This document shows positions 18,601 through 29,649 of a stretch of DNA of 64,000 nt, piece after piece. Under the pieces are notes generated by a model that saw only the letters and a list, made by a program, of their open reading frames with translations, did no database searches and had not been told where the DNA came from. Position 1 is the stretch's first letter. The number at the start of each line of letters is the position of its first letter. This DNA is from Vombatus ursinus (taxonomy: Eukaryota; Chordata; Mammalia; Diprotodontia; Vombatidae): NCBI RefSeq assembly GCF_900497805.2, contig NW_020954562.1:17611264-17675263 (forward strand), given 5' to 3'. A program made the translations under genes and the position numbers.

Positions 18601-20090
18601 CTGTAGCATCAGCATTTTTTAAAAATCTTTCTTAATCGACCAAGACCTGTGATTTTAATTGTGTGGAGAACTCACAGGGCAAAAATTGTCCCTCAGTCAA
18701 GGACAGAAATTTGGCTATAACCTAAGGTATTCAAAACTCCATTGAAGCAAATACAGACTTGGTGTCAAAAGTGATGGTGTCTGACAATTTTTAGGTTGCA
18801 AAAACCAGAGGCAGTTCTGTGATGATTTTTAGCAGAAAGTTTAAAATGGATAGTGGATAGTGATATGGGCTGGACATATGATTTCATTGATATAGGGAAC
18901 TCCCAGGTGAGGAAACTCCATTCATTAATGCAACTTGATATCTTTTTCATAACTTATAGCCTTAGACTCTCCTTTCATTCCTAGCCTTTCTTACTCACGT
19001 AGCATCTTGTGTATGCAGTATGATGGAAGGACACTTTCCCCTCACTCCACTTCAAAATAGGCATAGATATTCTCAACTGATTTCTGTCTTCCCTGAGGAT
19101 ACTTTTAATTAGCTGCTGAGCCAGAACTCATATTCATAAAGGTGAAATTCCTTACCCCAGACCTCTTTTTCCTGGTGACCTCAAGGAACAAGGACAGATT
19201 TCTGAGCTCTAGGCAGTAAGCTCATGGCCTTCTAGGCAATCCAGTGTCAGGGATGGGGACATCTTTTGTGTCTTTCCTTTGATACCAGGACATTGTGAGA
19301 TCTCTAAAGCCATCTGGTATTTTTCCCTCTTCCTGGGAACTGCAACAATAGATATGAACCTGGAGCAGTCACAGTAGAAACAAAGGTATATTGTCCTAAA
19401 GGGAAAGAGTTGCAGGCAGAGAGTGACTGCTGAAAGAAATAACCCACTTGACACTAATTAGTCTGATTTCAATGGAGATGGAATGTAAAATATGTAAAGA
19501 GTAGCACTGTTTCTAGTATCCCAATGGAATTTAATATTAACTTTACCACCAATTATAATCATTCTACAGTTCTTTATTGCTTAATGTTCCATTTTCATTA
19601 TGTGGGAATAAAACTGCTTGTCCCATTCTGGATTAATGTTTTTACTCTATCTTTTTATTCTTCCCCTCCCCCCATGGGAAAAGACCACTTAGACTAAAGA
19701 CAAATTTAGAATTAGCCCTCAGAAACCTGAGGTGGGAATAGAATTTAAATATGGGTTCCCATATTTCAGGGATAGAAAACCCCAGAGCAAGCAACCCAGG
19801 GCAAATCTAGAGGGCAGGTAAAGGATGGGGACAGGTAAAGACCACTGCCAGCTCCTGTGGGCTCAACCTAGCAGTGCCTGTCTAGACTATTTAGTTTTAT
19901 ACTTGACACAACAGTAATCAATAAGAAAAAAAAGAGATTTTTGAGAAGGCTTGGTTGAATTAGTACAAGTTGTTGTGTGTGGGCAGGGCTTCTTTCTATT
20001 AACATGGCTGTAATAAGATCCTAGAATCATTCTGTCCAAAGGCATACCCTCTTAGCTAAATCAATCTTTAGCTTACCCTTGAAAGGCAAA
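18600..20090. other. Mostly unique sequence
   Basis: No repeat that I can name and no gene. Minus-strand frames of 61 and 81 codons lie here without domains or supporting signals. Confidence 0.35.
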
Positions 20091-20094
20091 CACT

Positions 20095-20760
20095 GATTAA
20101 GCATACCACCGGCATTTGACAATTTTTTTCCCCTAGTGAAAAACTTTTAACCCTGGCAAGAGCACCCAAATGGGTTTCCTGACTATGAATTAATGCAGGT
20201 CAAAGGTTTCTGAAAGACTTCAGTGAACAGCATAATAAAACCAGAAAGTACCCGGTTTGGATGATTACACTTTTAGAGAATCATACTTCTACAAAAGAAT
20301 CGTATTTTGGGGCGGTCAGTTAAAAGTTCATGATCCTCAATAGTTATCAAGGTAAGCTGTTGTCAGGAATGCTCTGACAATTTTCTTTCTGTTTGCTTTT
20401 CCGCCCCAAGTTGGCAGCAGTAACAAAGCATTTGTTGTCTCGCTGTTTGTGTCAGTTTTAAATCACCAATGATAAATGTTCTTTTAGAGGTCACTGAGTG
20501 AGGGCTGAGATTGCAGTGTTTTTTCAGCCAGCAGACAAATTGGACTTGGGCATTGTTGGCCCCAGTAGCACCAACATCAAGGGAATGATATGACATGGTT
20601 ACCCCAGCCAGTTCTTGGTGGTCAGCCCTCTGTCTTGGTTACCTTTGAACAGACACTTTAGACTATTGTTTTGTTTTAGACTTTAAAAAAAAATGCACAC
20701 ACCAATGTCGCAGATAGAAGAGAGACCAAAACAAAATGTGAATTCCTGAGGTTCAAGAAA
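20095..20760. promoter_or_regulatory. Candidate conserved noncoding / enhancer block
   Basis: Repeat-free and less AT-skewed than its surroundings, with many short motif-like words. These include an inverted SOX-type pair (ACAAAG then TTTGTT, about 20424-20438), TCF/nuclear-receptor-like 'ggtcaaaggt' (20198-20207), 'accggcatttgac' and 'cacaccaatg'. It also retains several CpGs in otherwise CpG-poor DNA. A 77-codon frame on the minus strand (20363-20596) covers part of it, but its composition gives no coding signal. Assignment is inference; conservation was not tested. Confidence 0.3.
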
Positions 20761-20941
20761 GTGAAATTGGTAAATAGGTGACTAAAGCCTCTCTTCACTC
20801 TTTCTAGAGTTCAAGGCATAGAGGATCAGAGTGTGGGATATTGATTCTGCTTTATTAAAAAATATTTCCCTCACAGTGCTTTCACCAAATGAAATTCTTC
20901 AAAGTTTCTCATTTCTCTCTTGATTACGTCTCACATGGAAC

Positions 20942-21020
20942 AAGGTATTTTAGATACTCATTTAAAATACCATAAAAAGGTATTTTAGATACTTATTTAA
21001 AATACCTTAAAAAGGTATGG
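20942..21020. repeat. Tandem duplication of a 35 bp palindrome
   Basis: 'aaggtattttagatact' is followed by 'catttaaaatacc' at 20942-20971, then again with one change at 20977-21006, then a third start at about 21012. Each unit is an inverted repeat (GGTATTTTA ... TAAAATACC). Confidence 0.9.
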
Positions 21021-21490
21021 CAGAAGCCAGGATAACTCATCATAGGATTCATTAAAATCCATGAAACACAAATAAGGGCTTTCTAGATACATTTTGTTGC
21101 CTTTCCCAGATAACCCTTTGGACCTGGAGTGTTGTTCCTAAAACTACAATTAGAAAATGGGCTGTGCGTGAAGTGGAATATTAAGGATATTTCAGTGAAG
21201 TTGAAATGCCTGAGTATTCTTGGCTGGGTGTCTATCTACACTCTGGTTACCATAGGAATTTAAATTGGAAAGGTTCTTAAGAGAGAATAACTTCTGTAAG
21301 ACACCTTTTGAAGGCTACAGAGACAAGAGCAGCAGGCCTGCTGTAGTGATGGAAATGATAAAATATGCCACATGGAGATTCACAGGAGATTCCAGGATGA
21401 GAGAATGTTTCATGTAAGAGTTGTGAGGCTGAAGACCATTCATCCTGGGACACAGAGGTGACATAATTTACTTGTCTTAGGCAATAGGTT
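21020..21490. other. Unassigned sequence
   Basis: No repeat or gene recognised between the palindromic duplication and the TTCC array. Confidence 0.35.
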
Positions 21491-21602
21491 CTTCCTTCCT
21501 TCCTTCCTTGCTTCCTTGCTTCCTTCCTTCCTTCCTTCCTTCCTTCCTTCCTTCCTTCCTTCCTTCCTTCCTTCCTTCCTTCCTTCCTTCCTTCCTTCCT
21601 TC

Positions 21603-21645
<43 letters not shown>

Positions 21646-21647
21646 TT
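21491..21647. repeat. (TTCC)n then (TTTC)n polypyrimidine array
   Basis: About 114 bp of TTCC, with two TTGC interruptions near the left end, passing into about 43 bp of TTTC. The strand asymmetry is complete (pyrimidine on plus). Lys/Glu/Gly- and Pro/Ser/Phe/Leu-rich open frames over it are artefacts. Confidence 0.98.
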
Positions 21648-21654
21648 ATTAAAA

Positions 21655-21765
21655 CCTTTCACAGGTTCATAGGAAGTCAGAGCTGGGCTAGAGACCATTT
21701 AATCTAGCTTTCTTATATTATAGATGAGGAAAGGAGATGACTTTCCTGGAATCATACAAGGGACA
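21655..21765 (-). mobile_element. MIR3/Ther-2 fragment
   Basis: 'ttcataggaagtcagagctg', 'accatttaatctagctttct' and 'tatagatgaggaaaggagat' are tail and CORE edge on the minus strand. The pyrimidine array grew next to its tail. Confidence 0.6.
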
Positions 21766-22199
21766 TATTATCCAATATATCCAATATCTCAATGGGTGTT
21801 GTATCTATATCCTGACAAAAATAAAGGGACAATGAATCAATCTTTCACCATTTTAAAGATTCTTACATAAAAACTTCAACAGAGTACATATGTGTGCATC
21901 CTCAAATAACTCAGTATATTAATAAAATGCAAAATCCATGTTCCTTTGCTTCTCCATATTTTGGCTTTAGTCTGTAGCCACTGCTCCTTTACCAAATGAT
22001 GTGGTCACATGTGTGATGAAATCAGGGCTGTTCCTAAAGAAATTCTTTGTCCTCTAGAGGTTTTATTCTCAAATTCTTGAGTTTGGAATTTTTTTAAAGG
22101 CAACCCCAAAGACTGGCATTGTACAGAAAATTCCCCTTTCACTGGCTGTAAGTCTGGATAAAAGTATTAAAGTACTTAAGAAATCTATCTAAGAGGCCT
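21766..22199. other. Unassigned AT-rich sequence
   Basis: No repeat or gene recognised. Confidence 0.35.
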
Positions 22200-22340
22200 G
22201 ATTCTTACATTCTAGAGCAATATCTTTTTATGGATGAATAAATAGGCTCAGAGAGCTATTTGAAGCAGAGGCATCATTTGAAATCAAATTTTCTTGACAC
22301 CAAACTCAGCTCTCTAACCAACATATTACACTCCCACTGG
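22200..22340 (-). mobile_element. Decayed MIR-class SINE fragment
   Basis: 'atggatgaataaataggctc' and 'tcttgacaccaaactcagct' parallel 'atagataaataaataggcct' and 'cctgccaccaaactcccaac' at 23373-23456, so the two are relatives. The order fits a MIR read on the minus strand. Confidence 0.45.
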
Positions 22341-22407
22341 ATCATTCTTCAAGGATGTGTGAGACTAGCACCCTTCAGGAATTCTCACCATTCAACCAAG
22401 CAACCAG

Positions 22408-22600
22408 TCTGGTACAATGGAGTAAGGGCTGGGTTTGGTGTCAGAGGACCTACTTTTAAATTCCATCTCTGAAATCAATGGTGTGTTTTGCTTGGGCAAA
22501 TCATTTAAACTCTCTGGGCCTCAGTTTCCTGATCTACAAAATGAAGGAGCTGGACTGGATTGCCTCCAATTTCCTTTTGAACTCTGAATCTATTATCCTC
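22408..22600 (+). mobile_element. MIR3/Ther-2 SINE
   Basis: 'gctgggtttggtgtcagagg', 'gggcaaatcatttaaactct', 'gggcctcagtttcctgatct' and 'ggagctggactggattgcct', ending 'actctgaatctattatcct'. Confidence 0.75.
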
Positions 22601-23029
22601 TGAGCCACAGCTCTCATGTGGTTGAGAGGTTACATGACTACTTAGACAACGGTGAAGTCTGGAACATGACATCATCCCATAATTCTTCTAGTGGGCAATA
22701 TTATGGGCAGAGCATAGCTTCCTTTGCTATGTGTTCCTGCCACAACTGTTTCCTTCTTTCATTCAAAGAATAGCTATATTCAGCATCTTTCTAGAAAAAG
22801 AGCAAAAAGGAAAAGAAAAGTTATGAAGGTTTCTTTTTCTGTCTGTTGTTCTATAGGCCAGCTACCTCTCATGACAATGTGTTCCAAAACACTGTAAACC
22901 AACCAACTAATCATAAGACCAGCCTACATCTTGTCTCAGAGTGCCAAAGGACATGCCCATTTCCTCCACAGACACAAGCAAAGTCTTATACAAAGGTTCA
23001 CTACCCTGTCCTTGATCAAAACCTTTAAA

Positions 23030-23475
23030 AATACATTGTGTCATTTAAACCTCACAACAACCTTATGAGATGGGGGAAAGATGAGGTGAATAAGTATTTG
23101 TATAGCATCTGCTATGTGCTAACACTATACTCAACACTTCAGAAAGCATACCAACATTATTTCATTTGTTCCTTACAACAGTCCTTTAAGGGAAGTATTA
23201 TCTCCATTTTACAGTTGAGGAAATGGAGGCAAACAGAAGTTGAGTGACTTGCCATGGGTCATACAGCTACTAAGTGTCTGAGATTGGATTTGAACTCAGT
23301 TCTCCCTGACTCTAGGCCCAACACTCCACCAGCTAGCTGCTTTGGTATATGGTATAAATCTTGGTATCCTTTTATAGATAAATAAATAGGCCTAGAGTCC
23401 TTAGTGTCAGAGGCATAATGGGAAATCAGGTTTTCCTGCCACCAAACTCCCAACTATCTTTTTATACTCCCGCTG
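23030..23475 (-). mobile_element. MIR split by a second, younger MIR/WSINE-class SINE
   Basis: The outer copy is 23030-23088 ('cctcacaacaaccttatgag') plus 23345-23475 ('atagataaataaataggcct'). The inner copy, at about 23090-23342, is a fuller SINE on the same strand: 'catctgctatgtgctaacac', 'tctccattttacagttgagg', 'cttgccatgggtcatacagc' and the head ending 'gctagctgc'. Confidence 0.65.
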
Positions 23476-23689
23476 TCATATTCTTTGAGTCTCAATTCCT
23501 GGCAGTCTAGTCCTGAGCCTTTCTTGTGCTAATTTAAAGTCAGTGAGTACAGGTATAAATTGATGTCAGCTTGCTAGACTTATGGAGAAGGATTCCTAGA
23601 GTTAGAGGGTATGAGCTTAATTAAGTGTGAAGTCCCTAAAATATAATCAAATACCTTAGAGCCACTTACGCTCTGAGTTCAAGTGATAT

Positions 23690-25010
23690 AATGCTAAACC
23701 AGCTAGTCCTTTAGACATTCCAGCATTTGAAAGGGATTACAGGAAGTGGAGGTAAGCAGGAGAAACATTCTAGTCATGGTGAATAGCCAGTAGAAAGACA
23801 AAGGTGAGGGCTAGAGTGTCACGTGTGTGGATCAACAAACAAATTAATCAACAAACCTTTTTTAAGCATGCATTGAGGAATGATAAGAAAACCATTCTGA
23901 TGGGACCATAGTGTTCATGAAGGAGAATAATGAATAGTAAGGTTAGAAAGATAGGTTGAGGCCAGCTTGTAAGTGGCCTTAAATGCCAAATAGAAGAGAT
24001 TATGATTTTTCCTAGAAAAAAAGGAGCCACTGAAGTTTACTCAGTAGAGGGATGACACGGTAAGACTTGTGTTTGAGAAAAAAAAAACGCTTTGGTAGCA
24101 ATGTGGAGAATGGATTGGAGAGTGAATAATTTGAGGCAGGGAGACTCATTAGGTTCTTGCAAAAGTTCGTATACTAGATGGTGAGGGCTTGAATTATAAT
24201 GGTGGCTATATGAATGAAGAAATGAAGAAACTATGTGTAAGAGATGTCGAGGCAGAAATAATATTTGGCAACAAATTTTACATGTGGGGTTAGTGACAGT
24301 AGGGAGGTCTGTGAAGAGGACAGTAAGGTTATTAACCTGAGTGACTAGAAGAATGGTGGTGCCCTTGACAGAAATTGGGAAATAGACACAGGGATTTTAG
24401 AATTACGAATTTGGGGGCTGAGGTTGAACAGCTGTGGTTGATAAAGAGGTCAAGGTTATTGCCATTTCTATGTGTCATTGGATTTGAAGAGTGTGAAAAA
24501 CTGGAAAGCAAAAGGTATTCAAGGGGATGTTGTTCAGTCATTTTTCAGTCATGTCCAATTTGGGGTTCTCTTGACAAAAACATTGGAGTGGCTTGCCATT
24601 TCCTTCTCCAGTTCATTTTACAAATGAGGAAATTGAGGCAAACAGGGTTAAGTGACTTGTCCAGGGTCACACAGCTAGTCAGTGTCTGAGGTCAGAGATT
24701 TGAACTTAGAAAGATGAGTCTTCCTGATTCCAGGCCCTGCACTCTATCCATTATACCACCCAGCTGCCTATTCAAGGGGACATAAACATGTAATTTGGAG
24801 TCTTGATGTATAAAGGCAGGATTTGGGGTAGAGAAGAAGACCATGTGATGGGCGCTGAACTCTTTGGGAAAGGAAAGAGAATGTGACATGAGGTCTGGAA
24901 GATAATGGCTATTAAGATAATAGCCATCAGGAATCAGAAAGGGGAAATTTGTGTGGTTGGAGTGAATTTCAGAGGAGGAAAAGTCACCATGTGAAGGTAA
25001 TACAGGAAGG
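23690..25010 (+). repeat. Family A old repeat, split by Mar1
   Basis: It shares blocks with 7316-8215: 'ttttcctagaaaaaaaggag' with 'ccactgaagtttactcagta', 'gagggatgacacggtaagac', 'ggagaatggattggagagtg' and 'ggtggtgcccttgacagaaa'. The final part lies beyond the Mar1 at 24781-25010. It extends the family consensus 3' of the copy at 7316. Confidence 0.6.
24528..24768 (-). mobile_element. Mar1 SINE with exact target-site duplication
   Basis: 'ttgttcagtcatttttcagt', 'aacattggagtggcttgcca', 'gaggcaaacagggttaagtg' and 'gggtcacacagctagtcagt', ending 'ataccacccagctgcc'. It is flanked by 'tattcaagggga' at 24516-24527 and 24769-24780, identical. Confidence 0.95.
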
Positions 25011-25199
25011 ATCTATGATATCTTTATTATGGGGACTGTAGGTATGCACAAGCATACCTGTGGGCAAGGTGTGCTGTCACATCCTGGGGCGAACATCACC
25101 ATTGGCCCTTTTCCCTCCCCTTGACAAAACCAATCCCTTTTCTGTACAGGTCTTTGATGAGGACCTCCCTTCAACAAAGCTATAAACATAGTAAAGGAC

Positions 25200-26170
25200 C
25201 TCATTATCCTCCTTACTGACCTCCTCACTATTAGCCCACACATAAAATTAATTGCCAAATTTTGTTTTTTCTATCCATAAAATCTACTCAAATCCTCCTT
25301 AGTCCTATCTCAGCATTCTATCCGGGATGCCACAGCCACCTCTTAGGCAAATTAATACTAATAGCTTATGTTCATGTAACTCTTTCTGGTTACACCTTGC
25401 TTATCCAAGTTCACATGACTAGCAAAATGCAAAACCAAAATTCATTCCTTGTTTTCTAACTATAGGTACAGCTCTTTCCCTTATGTCAAGTTCCCTTTCT
25501 AAAATTTATGCTTACGAATGGATCCACTGTTCCGTATTTGTTCTCTCTTCACAAAGATTTCCTCCCTTAGGATTTCACTGACGACTTTCAGAAACAGTAA
25601 ACATTCCTAGAGAATTAGTTCCTATTCACGGATAAACTATGATCACCGCTGATGGACACAGAATCTTAAAGCCAAAATCTTCTCCAGCGGATCACCTGCA
25701 CTATCAACCCTATTCTCTCTCCAAAGCCTCTCACTATTGACTGGATGCTTCTGTGCTGCCTACAAACAAACCTCTGCCCTCTCCATCCATAAAAAAAAAC
25801 AAAAACAAAAATAAAAAAACCCCACAACTCAGCTAAACACTCTAAGAAGGCCTCGGTACTCTACCTCCACGTCCTCTCCTCTCACCATATTCTAAACTCT
25901 GCAACCTGTCTTCTGACCCACTCATTCAACTGAAAACAGTTCACTCCAAAGTCACCAAAGATCCCCTCATTGCCAAATCTAATGTTCTGCTTTTTTTCCT
26001 CAATCCTCATCCTTTTTAATCTCTTTGTAGTCTGATGTTCTCTATAGCCCCTTTTTCCTGAATATCCTCTCCTCTCTACGTTCTGGTGATATTTCTCTCT
26101 CTTAGTCCTCCTCCTACTTCTCTGACTACCCTTCCTCAGTCTCTATTGTTGGATCTTCATCAAGGTCATG
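25200..26170 (+). mobile_element. L2-type LINE ORF2 fragments in unusual order
   Basis: Three L2-like protein-coding segments are recognisable by reading. 25245-25340 resembles the C-terminal 'IAK.C.FYL.NI' region. 25590-25720 resembles the 'YADD' surroundings ('actatgatcaccgctgatgg'). 25745-26170 resembles the upstream RT region ('agtcaccaaagatcccctca', 'ttgccaaatctaatgttctg', i.e. SKVTKDPLIAKSNVL). In an intact L2 the last would come first. All frames are broken. The first two assignments are weaker than the third. Confidence 0.45.
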
Positions 26171-26227
26171 CCTACACACAGATTTAGGATGAGAGTTACA
26201 AGCACAAGGGCCATCATTTGAAGTTAG

Positions 26228-26412
26228 AGAGTCATAGAACTATAGCTGAAAGGAAACTCAGAGGCCAACCAGTTGAGCCTATTTCCATTTAACAGATGAG
26301 GATATTGAGGCCCAGAGAAGTTAAGCAAGTTACCCCAAGGTATAAGGATTAGAATAGGCATTTGAACCCAGATCTTATGATTCCAGCATTTCTGTCCTTT
26401 CCAATGTGTCAT
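26228..26412 (-). mobile_element. MIR3/Ther-2 SINE
   Basis: 'agtcatagaactatagctga', 'taacagatgaggatattgag', 'agttaagcaagttaccccaa' and 'gaacccagatcttatgattc' on the plus strand. Confidence 0.75.
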
Positions 26413-26414
26413 GC

Positions 26415-26803
26415 AAATTAATCAAAATTACTTCTATATTAAAAATATAGACTCCTTAACAAAATTCCAAAATTTCAATGGATCTGTGCTCTCATTGTTA
26501 TTATGTTATTTCTAATGAGGCAGATTATAATCCATCCTAGTCTACTCATCCTCTCTAATTGCTGTCCTTGTTTAAATTAGGGACGCTCATAGAAGCAATT
26601 GGAATGAGTTCTAGGGTTAGAAACTCTATTTCTATGAGTTCTAGAAATTTTAAAATGGGAAGAAAATAGATTTCTTCTTTGTATTTTGATTTCTATATTT
26701 GTCATGAAGGTGTATTTCCAAATGAATAATTAAATGGATTAAATAGTTAAAGGGATCCCACTACTTGGGTAGATGTAGGATGGGAATGGGGGGACTGAAG
26801 AGA
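26415..26803. other. Unassigned AT-rich sequence
   Basis: No repeat or gene recognised. It forms the left flank of the L1 insertion that follows. Confidence 0.35.
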
Positions 26804-26813
26804 AAATCCACTC

Positions 26814-27178
26814 ATCTCCTCCCCTAAGCCATAGTTAGGGCCATATAAAATAAAGGACATATGAAGAAAGACCCTATCTGCATCCAGAGAAAGAACTGAT
26901 AAATGGAAGTATATATAGAATAATTATATCTATATCCATATATCTATCTACATATATATATATATATATTTTTGTGTTTAATGATAGTAATCTCTAATGC
27001 AGGGGTGGGGGAGGGAAGAAAAAAGACAAAAAAGAAATTTACATAACTTTATATTTAGAGGGAATAGCAAGTTTACATGGGATAGGGTTGCATTTTCATG
27101 TGCAATCATCTTTTTTATTGTACTATGCTATGGAAATTCTTGTTTTGTTCTGAGAATTGAAAATAAAATAAATTTTAA
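26814..27178 (+). mobile_element. 5'-truncated L1 3' end with target-site duplication
   Basis: 'gggccatataaaataaagga', 'ctgcatccagagaaagaact', 'gataaatggaagtatatata' and the end 'attgaaaataaaataaattt'. It is flanked by 'aaaatccactc' at 26803-26813 and 27179-27189, exact. It belongs to the same 3' UTR subfamily as 4795-5165. Confidence 0.88.
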
Positions 27179-27189
27179 AAAATCCACTC

Positions 27190-27600
27190 TCAAGATTTAC
27201 ATGCCTAGATGAAATTTGTTAAAGGATACCTTTACTAGTGGCTGGAGATGTGATAGATGCTATAATCCTCAAGTCTGCATCCAGATTATGGTAGTAGCGC
27301 AGCAAATTCTTGATTAAGTCCCAACATGACTTTCCAGATTTCTCATTTTGCACAGGAAAATCTTTTTCTCTGGAGTACATTGTGTTAGAGATTCTCCTTC
27401 ATTTGGGGTATTGAGTGGGGAGAGGATCTGGGGCGGTGATTAGGAGAAAAGCAAAGTGTTTTCTGTTATCTCTGTTCCCAGACTTATGCTTTTGGATTTC
27501 CAACCATTGTGATTGGTTGAGTGAGAAAATGAAGGAGAATGGAAGAAGGGAGACAATATGATTCATCCCATACCTGACTTTGGAAACAACTTGATTGACT
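27190..27600. other. Unassigned sequence
   Basis: No repeat or gene recognised between the two short L1 insertions. Confidence 0.35.
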
Positions 27601-27613
27601 CATTCCAGTGTGA

Positions 27614-27768
27614 CATTGTATAATCTATATCAAATTTCTTGCCTTCTGAAAGAGGGGAGTGCGGAAGAAGGGAGAGAGAAAATTTGGAACTAAAAATTAA
27701 AAAAAAAACCAAAATGAATGTTAAAAATAGTTTTTACATGTAATTTGAAAAAAAACATACAAAGAAAA
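27614..27768 (+). mobile_element. Very short 5'-truncated L1 3' end
   Basis: Only about 155 bp of L1 3' UTR: 'tctatatcaaatttcttgcc', 'agagagaaaatttggaacta', 'gaatgttaaaaatagttttt'. It is flanked by 'attccagtgtga' at 27602-27613 and 27769-27780, exact, which gives the ends. Confidence 0.88.
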
Positions 27769-27941
27769 ATTCCAGTGTGAGATTAGATAGGGGGAAGGGG
27801 AAGAAAATGACTTCTAATCACTCCTTAGGCAGCAGAAGAGTTGTCTTCTGTCCAATTCTAACCAAATTAAGAATGAGAACCTTCTAAGCTTAGCTTCAAT
27901 AAAAAGAGAGTTTCCATTTTAAAATAAATTTTCTTCTTTCG

Positions 27942-28182
27942 CTAGATAGTATAGTGGATAGAGTGTTTGACTTGGAATTAGGATGTCCCAAATTCAATCT
28001 GCTTTAGGCATTTAGCAAAAAGATCACCCTGGGCAGTTATTTAACCTCTTTTAACTTCAGTTTTGTCATCTGTAAAATGGGGATGATAATGGCATCACCT
28101 TACAGAGTTCTTGTGAAGACCAAATGAGATAACTTTGGTAAAGTTATTTGTAAACATTAAAGCACTATTATTACTATCATTT
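27942..28182 (+). mobile_element. MIR/WALLSI-type SINE
   Basis: 'agatagtatagtggatagag', 'gggcagttatttaacctctt', 'tttgtcatctgtaaaatggg' and 'cttgtgaagaccaaatgaga', with an L2-like tail 'taaagcactattattactat'. Confidence 0.8.
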
Positions 28183-28189
28183 TTAATTA

Positions 28190-29400
28190 CATACTCATTC
28201 TTCAGAAGAAGAGAAACAGAAGATAAATGCAAATTAGGACTCTTGCCTCTGGTTAACTGGAAAATCAGAGAGCAAGAAAGGTAAACAGAAAAAACTCCAG
28301 AAAGCATTTCTACTACTCTTTGTCAAATCAGGTCACATCTTTCCATCACATGCTCCTGTGAGGACCTCAACTTGTATGTTAGCTTCACCCCAAAGGTTGA
28401 CTCAAACCCTTTTTGGAAGAACTACCATAAGGAAATAAGTCCATTTGGAAAGAATTGAGTTTCAATATAGATTAAATCACCTTCCACAAATGGCTTTTTA
28501 GGATTTAGAATATTGGATTAAAAGTTTCCTATTCTATTTTATAATATATAGTCACCCCTCAATCCCATGACCTATTACTCATGAAACATACCAGCATTCA
28601 CAGAACTAGTTGGGAAAGTGACTGGCTTTTCCACACCCCTTATTCACACTTATTCACACAGCTTAGATGGATATGAGGTGTTGACCAACATAAGCAGAAA
28701 ACTGAGAACACCTTGTAAACCTTCCTCCAGTCCCCTGTATTCCACTTTGGTAAGTCAGTAGTGCCCATTATCATGCCCCCCTTTATTAATATAACATGTA
28801 ATACATATGTATATTGCTAATTCAATTATTAATTAATTTTCAGGTAGGTTCTCTAAATAAGATAAAAAGGAGGTTGCTAGTGAGCTCCTTGGCAGTGTAC
28901 TGACTGGTATCCAGAAAGAAAAGGTAAAGTTACTATTCACAAATTCATTTCCATCTAGTTCTACATCTACAATATTAAAAATAAATGCAATGAAAACTAC
29001 ATTTCACATAAATGATAGAAAAGATAAAACAAAATTTCAATTCTGTCAATCTAATCGCATTGATTCAGTTAATCATACTTCCAGATGGTTGACTGGACTA
29101 AAATAGTCCATATGTATGTGTTGGCATTCTCCACTGGTTGCATTGAGAGAACGTGACAGTTATTATTAATATCAATGTCCAGCTTCAATGGTGAGTCACC
29201 AAAGTCCATCAATGACCATTATGCAACAAAGATGTAAATTGCTCATTTGTCATAGCAAGTAGTTATAAGCCTTTCAAAGAAATATACTCAATATTGGGTG
29301 TTCCAGTGATTCCAGCTCTTTTTCCAAGTCCATACCAGGAAACTAGAAACTGAAATTAAGCTCAAAAATCTTTGGAAATTTCTCTAACTCTCTGGAGGTG
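28190..29400. other. Mostly unique AT-rich sequence
   Basis: No family recognised with confidence. Imperfect TTATTCACACT repeats lie near 28640-28660. Confidence 0.35.
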
Positions 29401-29409
29401 AATTTACAG

Positions 29410-29563
29410 CAGGAATTCTTAACTCTCTCCCTCTCTCTCTGTCTGTATGTGTGATGCCCCACCTTGGGCAATCTGGTAAAGTCTAGTGACTCCTTCTAAG
29501 AATGTTTTAAATGCAGAAAATGAAATCTATAGGATAACCAAGAAATTCAATTATATTGAAATA

Positions 29564-29610
<47 letters not shown>

Positions 29611-29642
29611 CTCCATTCACAGACTCCAGGTTAAGAATTCTG
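29410..29642 (+). mobile_element. Complete hAT-type MITE (TTCTTAAC family) with internal (TC)n
   Basis: The left end is CAGGAATTCTTAAC and the right end GTTAAGAATTCTG, an imperfect terminal inverted repeat of about 13 bp. Flanks ATTTACAG (29402-29409) and CTTTAGAG (29643-29650) agree at 6 of 8 places and fit the hAT 8 bp duplication pattern. The interior has 'ggcaatctggtaaagtctag' as in the copy at 18433. A pure (TC)n array at 29567-29606 grew inside it. Confidence 0.82.
29567..29606. repeat. (TC)n microsatellite
   Basis: Twenty uninterrupted CT units inside the MITE. Confidence 0.97.
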
Positions 29643-29649
29643 CTTTAGA

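Noticed and set aside
21477-21707. Lys/Glu/Gly- and Pro/Ser/Phe/Leu-rich frames
   Set aside because: Artefacts of the (TTCC)n/(TTTC)n array; no gene.
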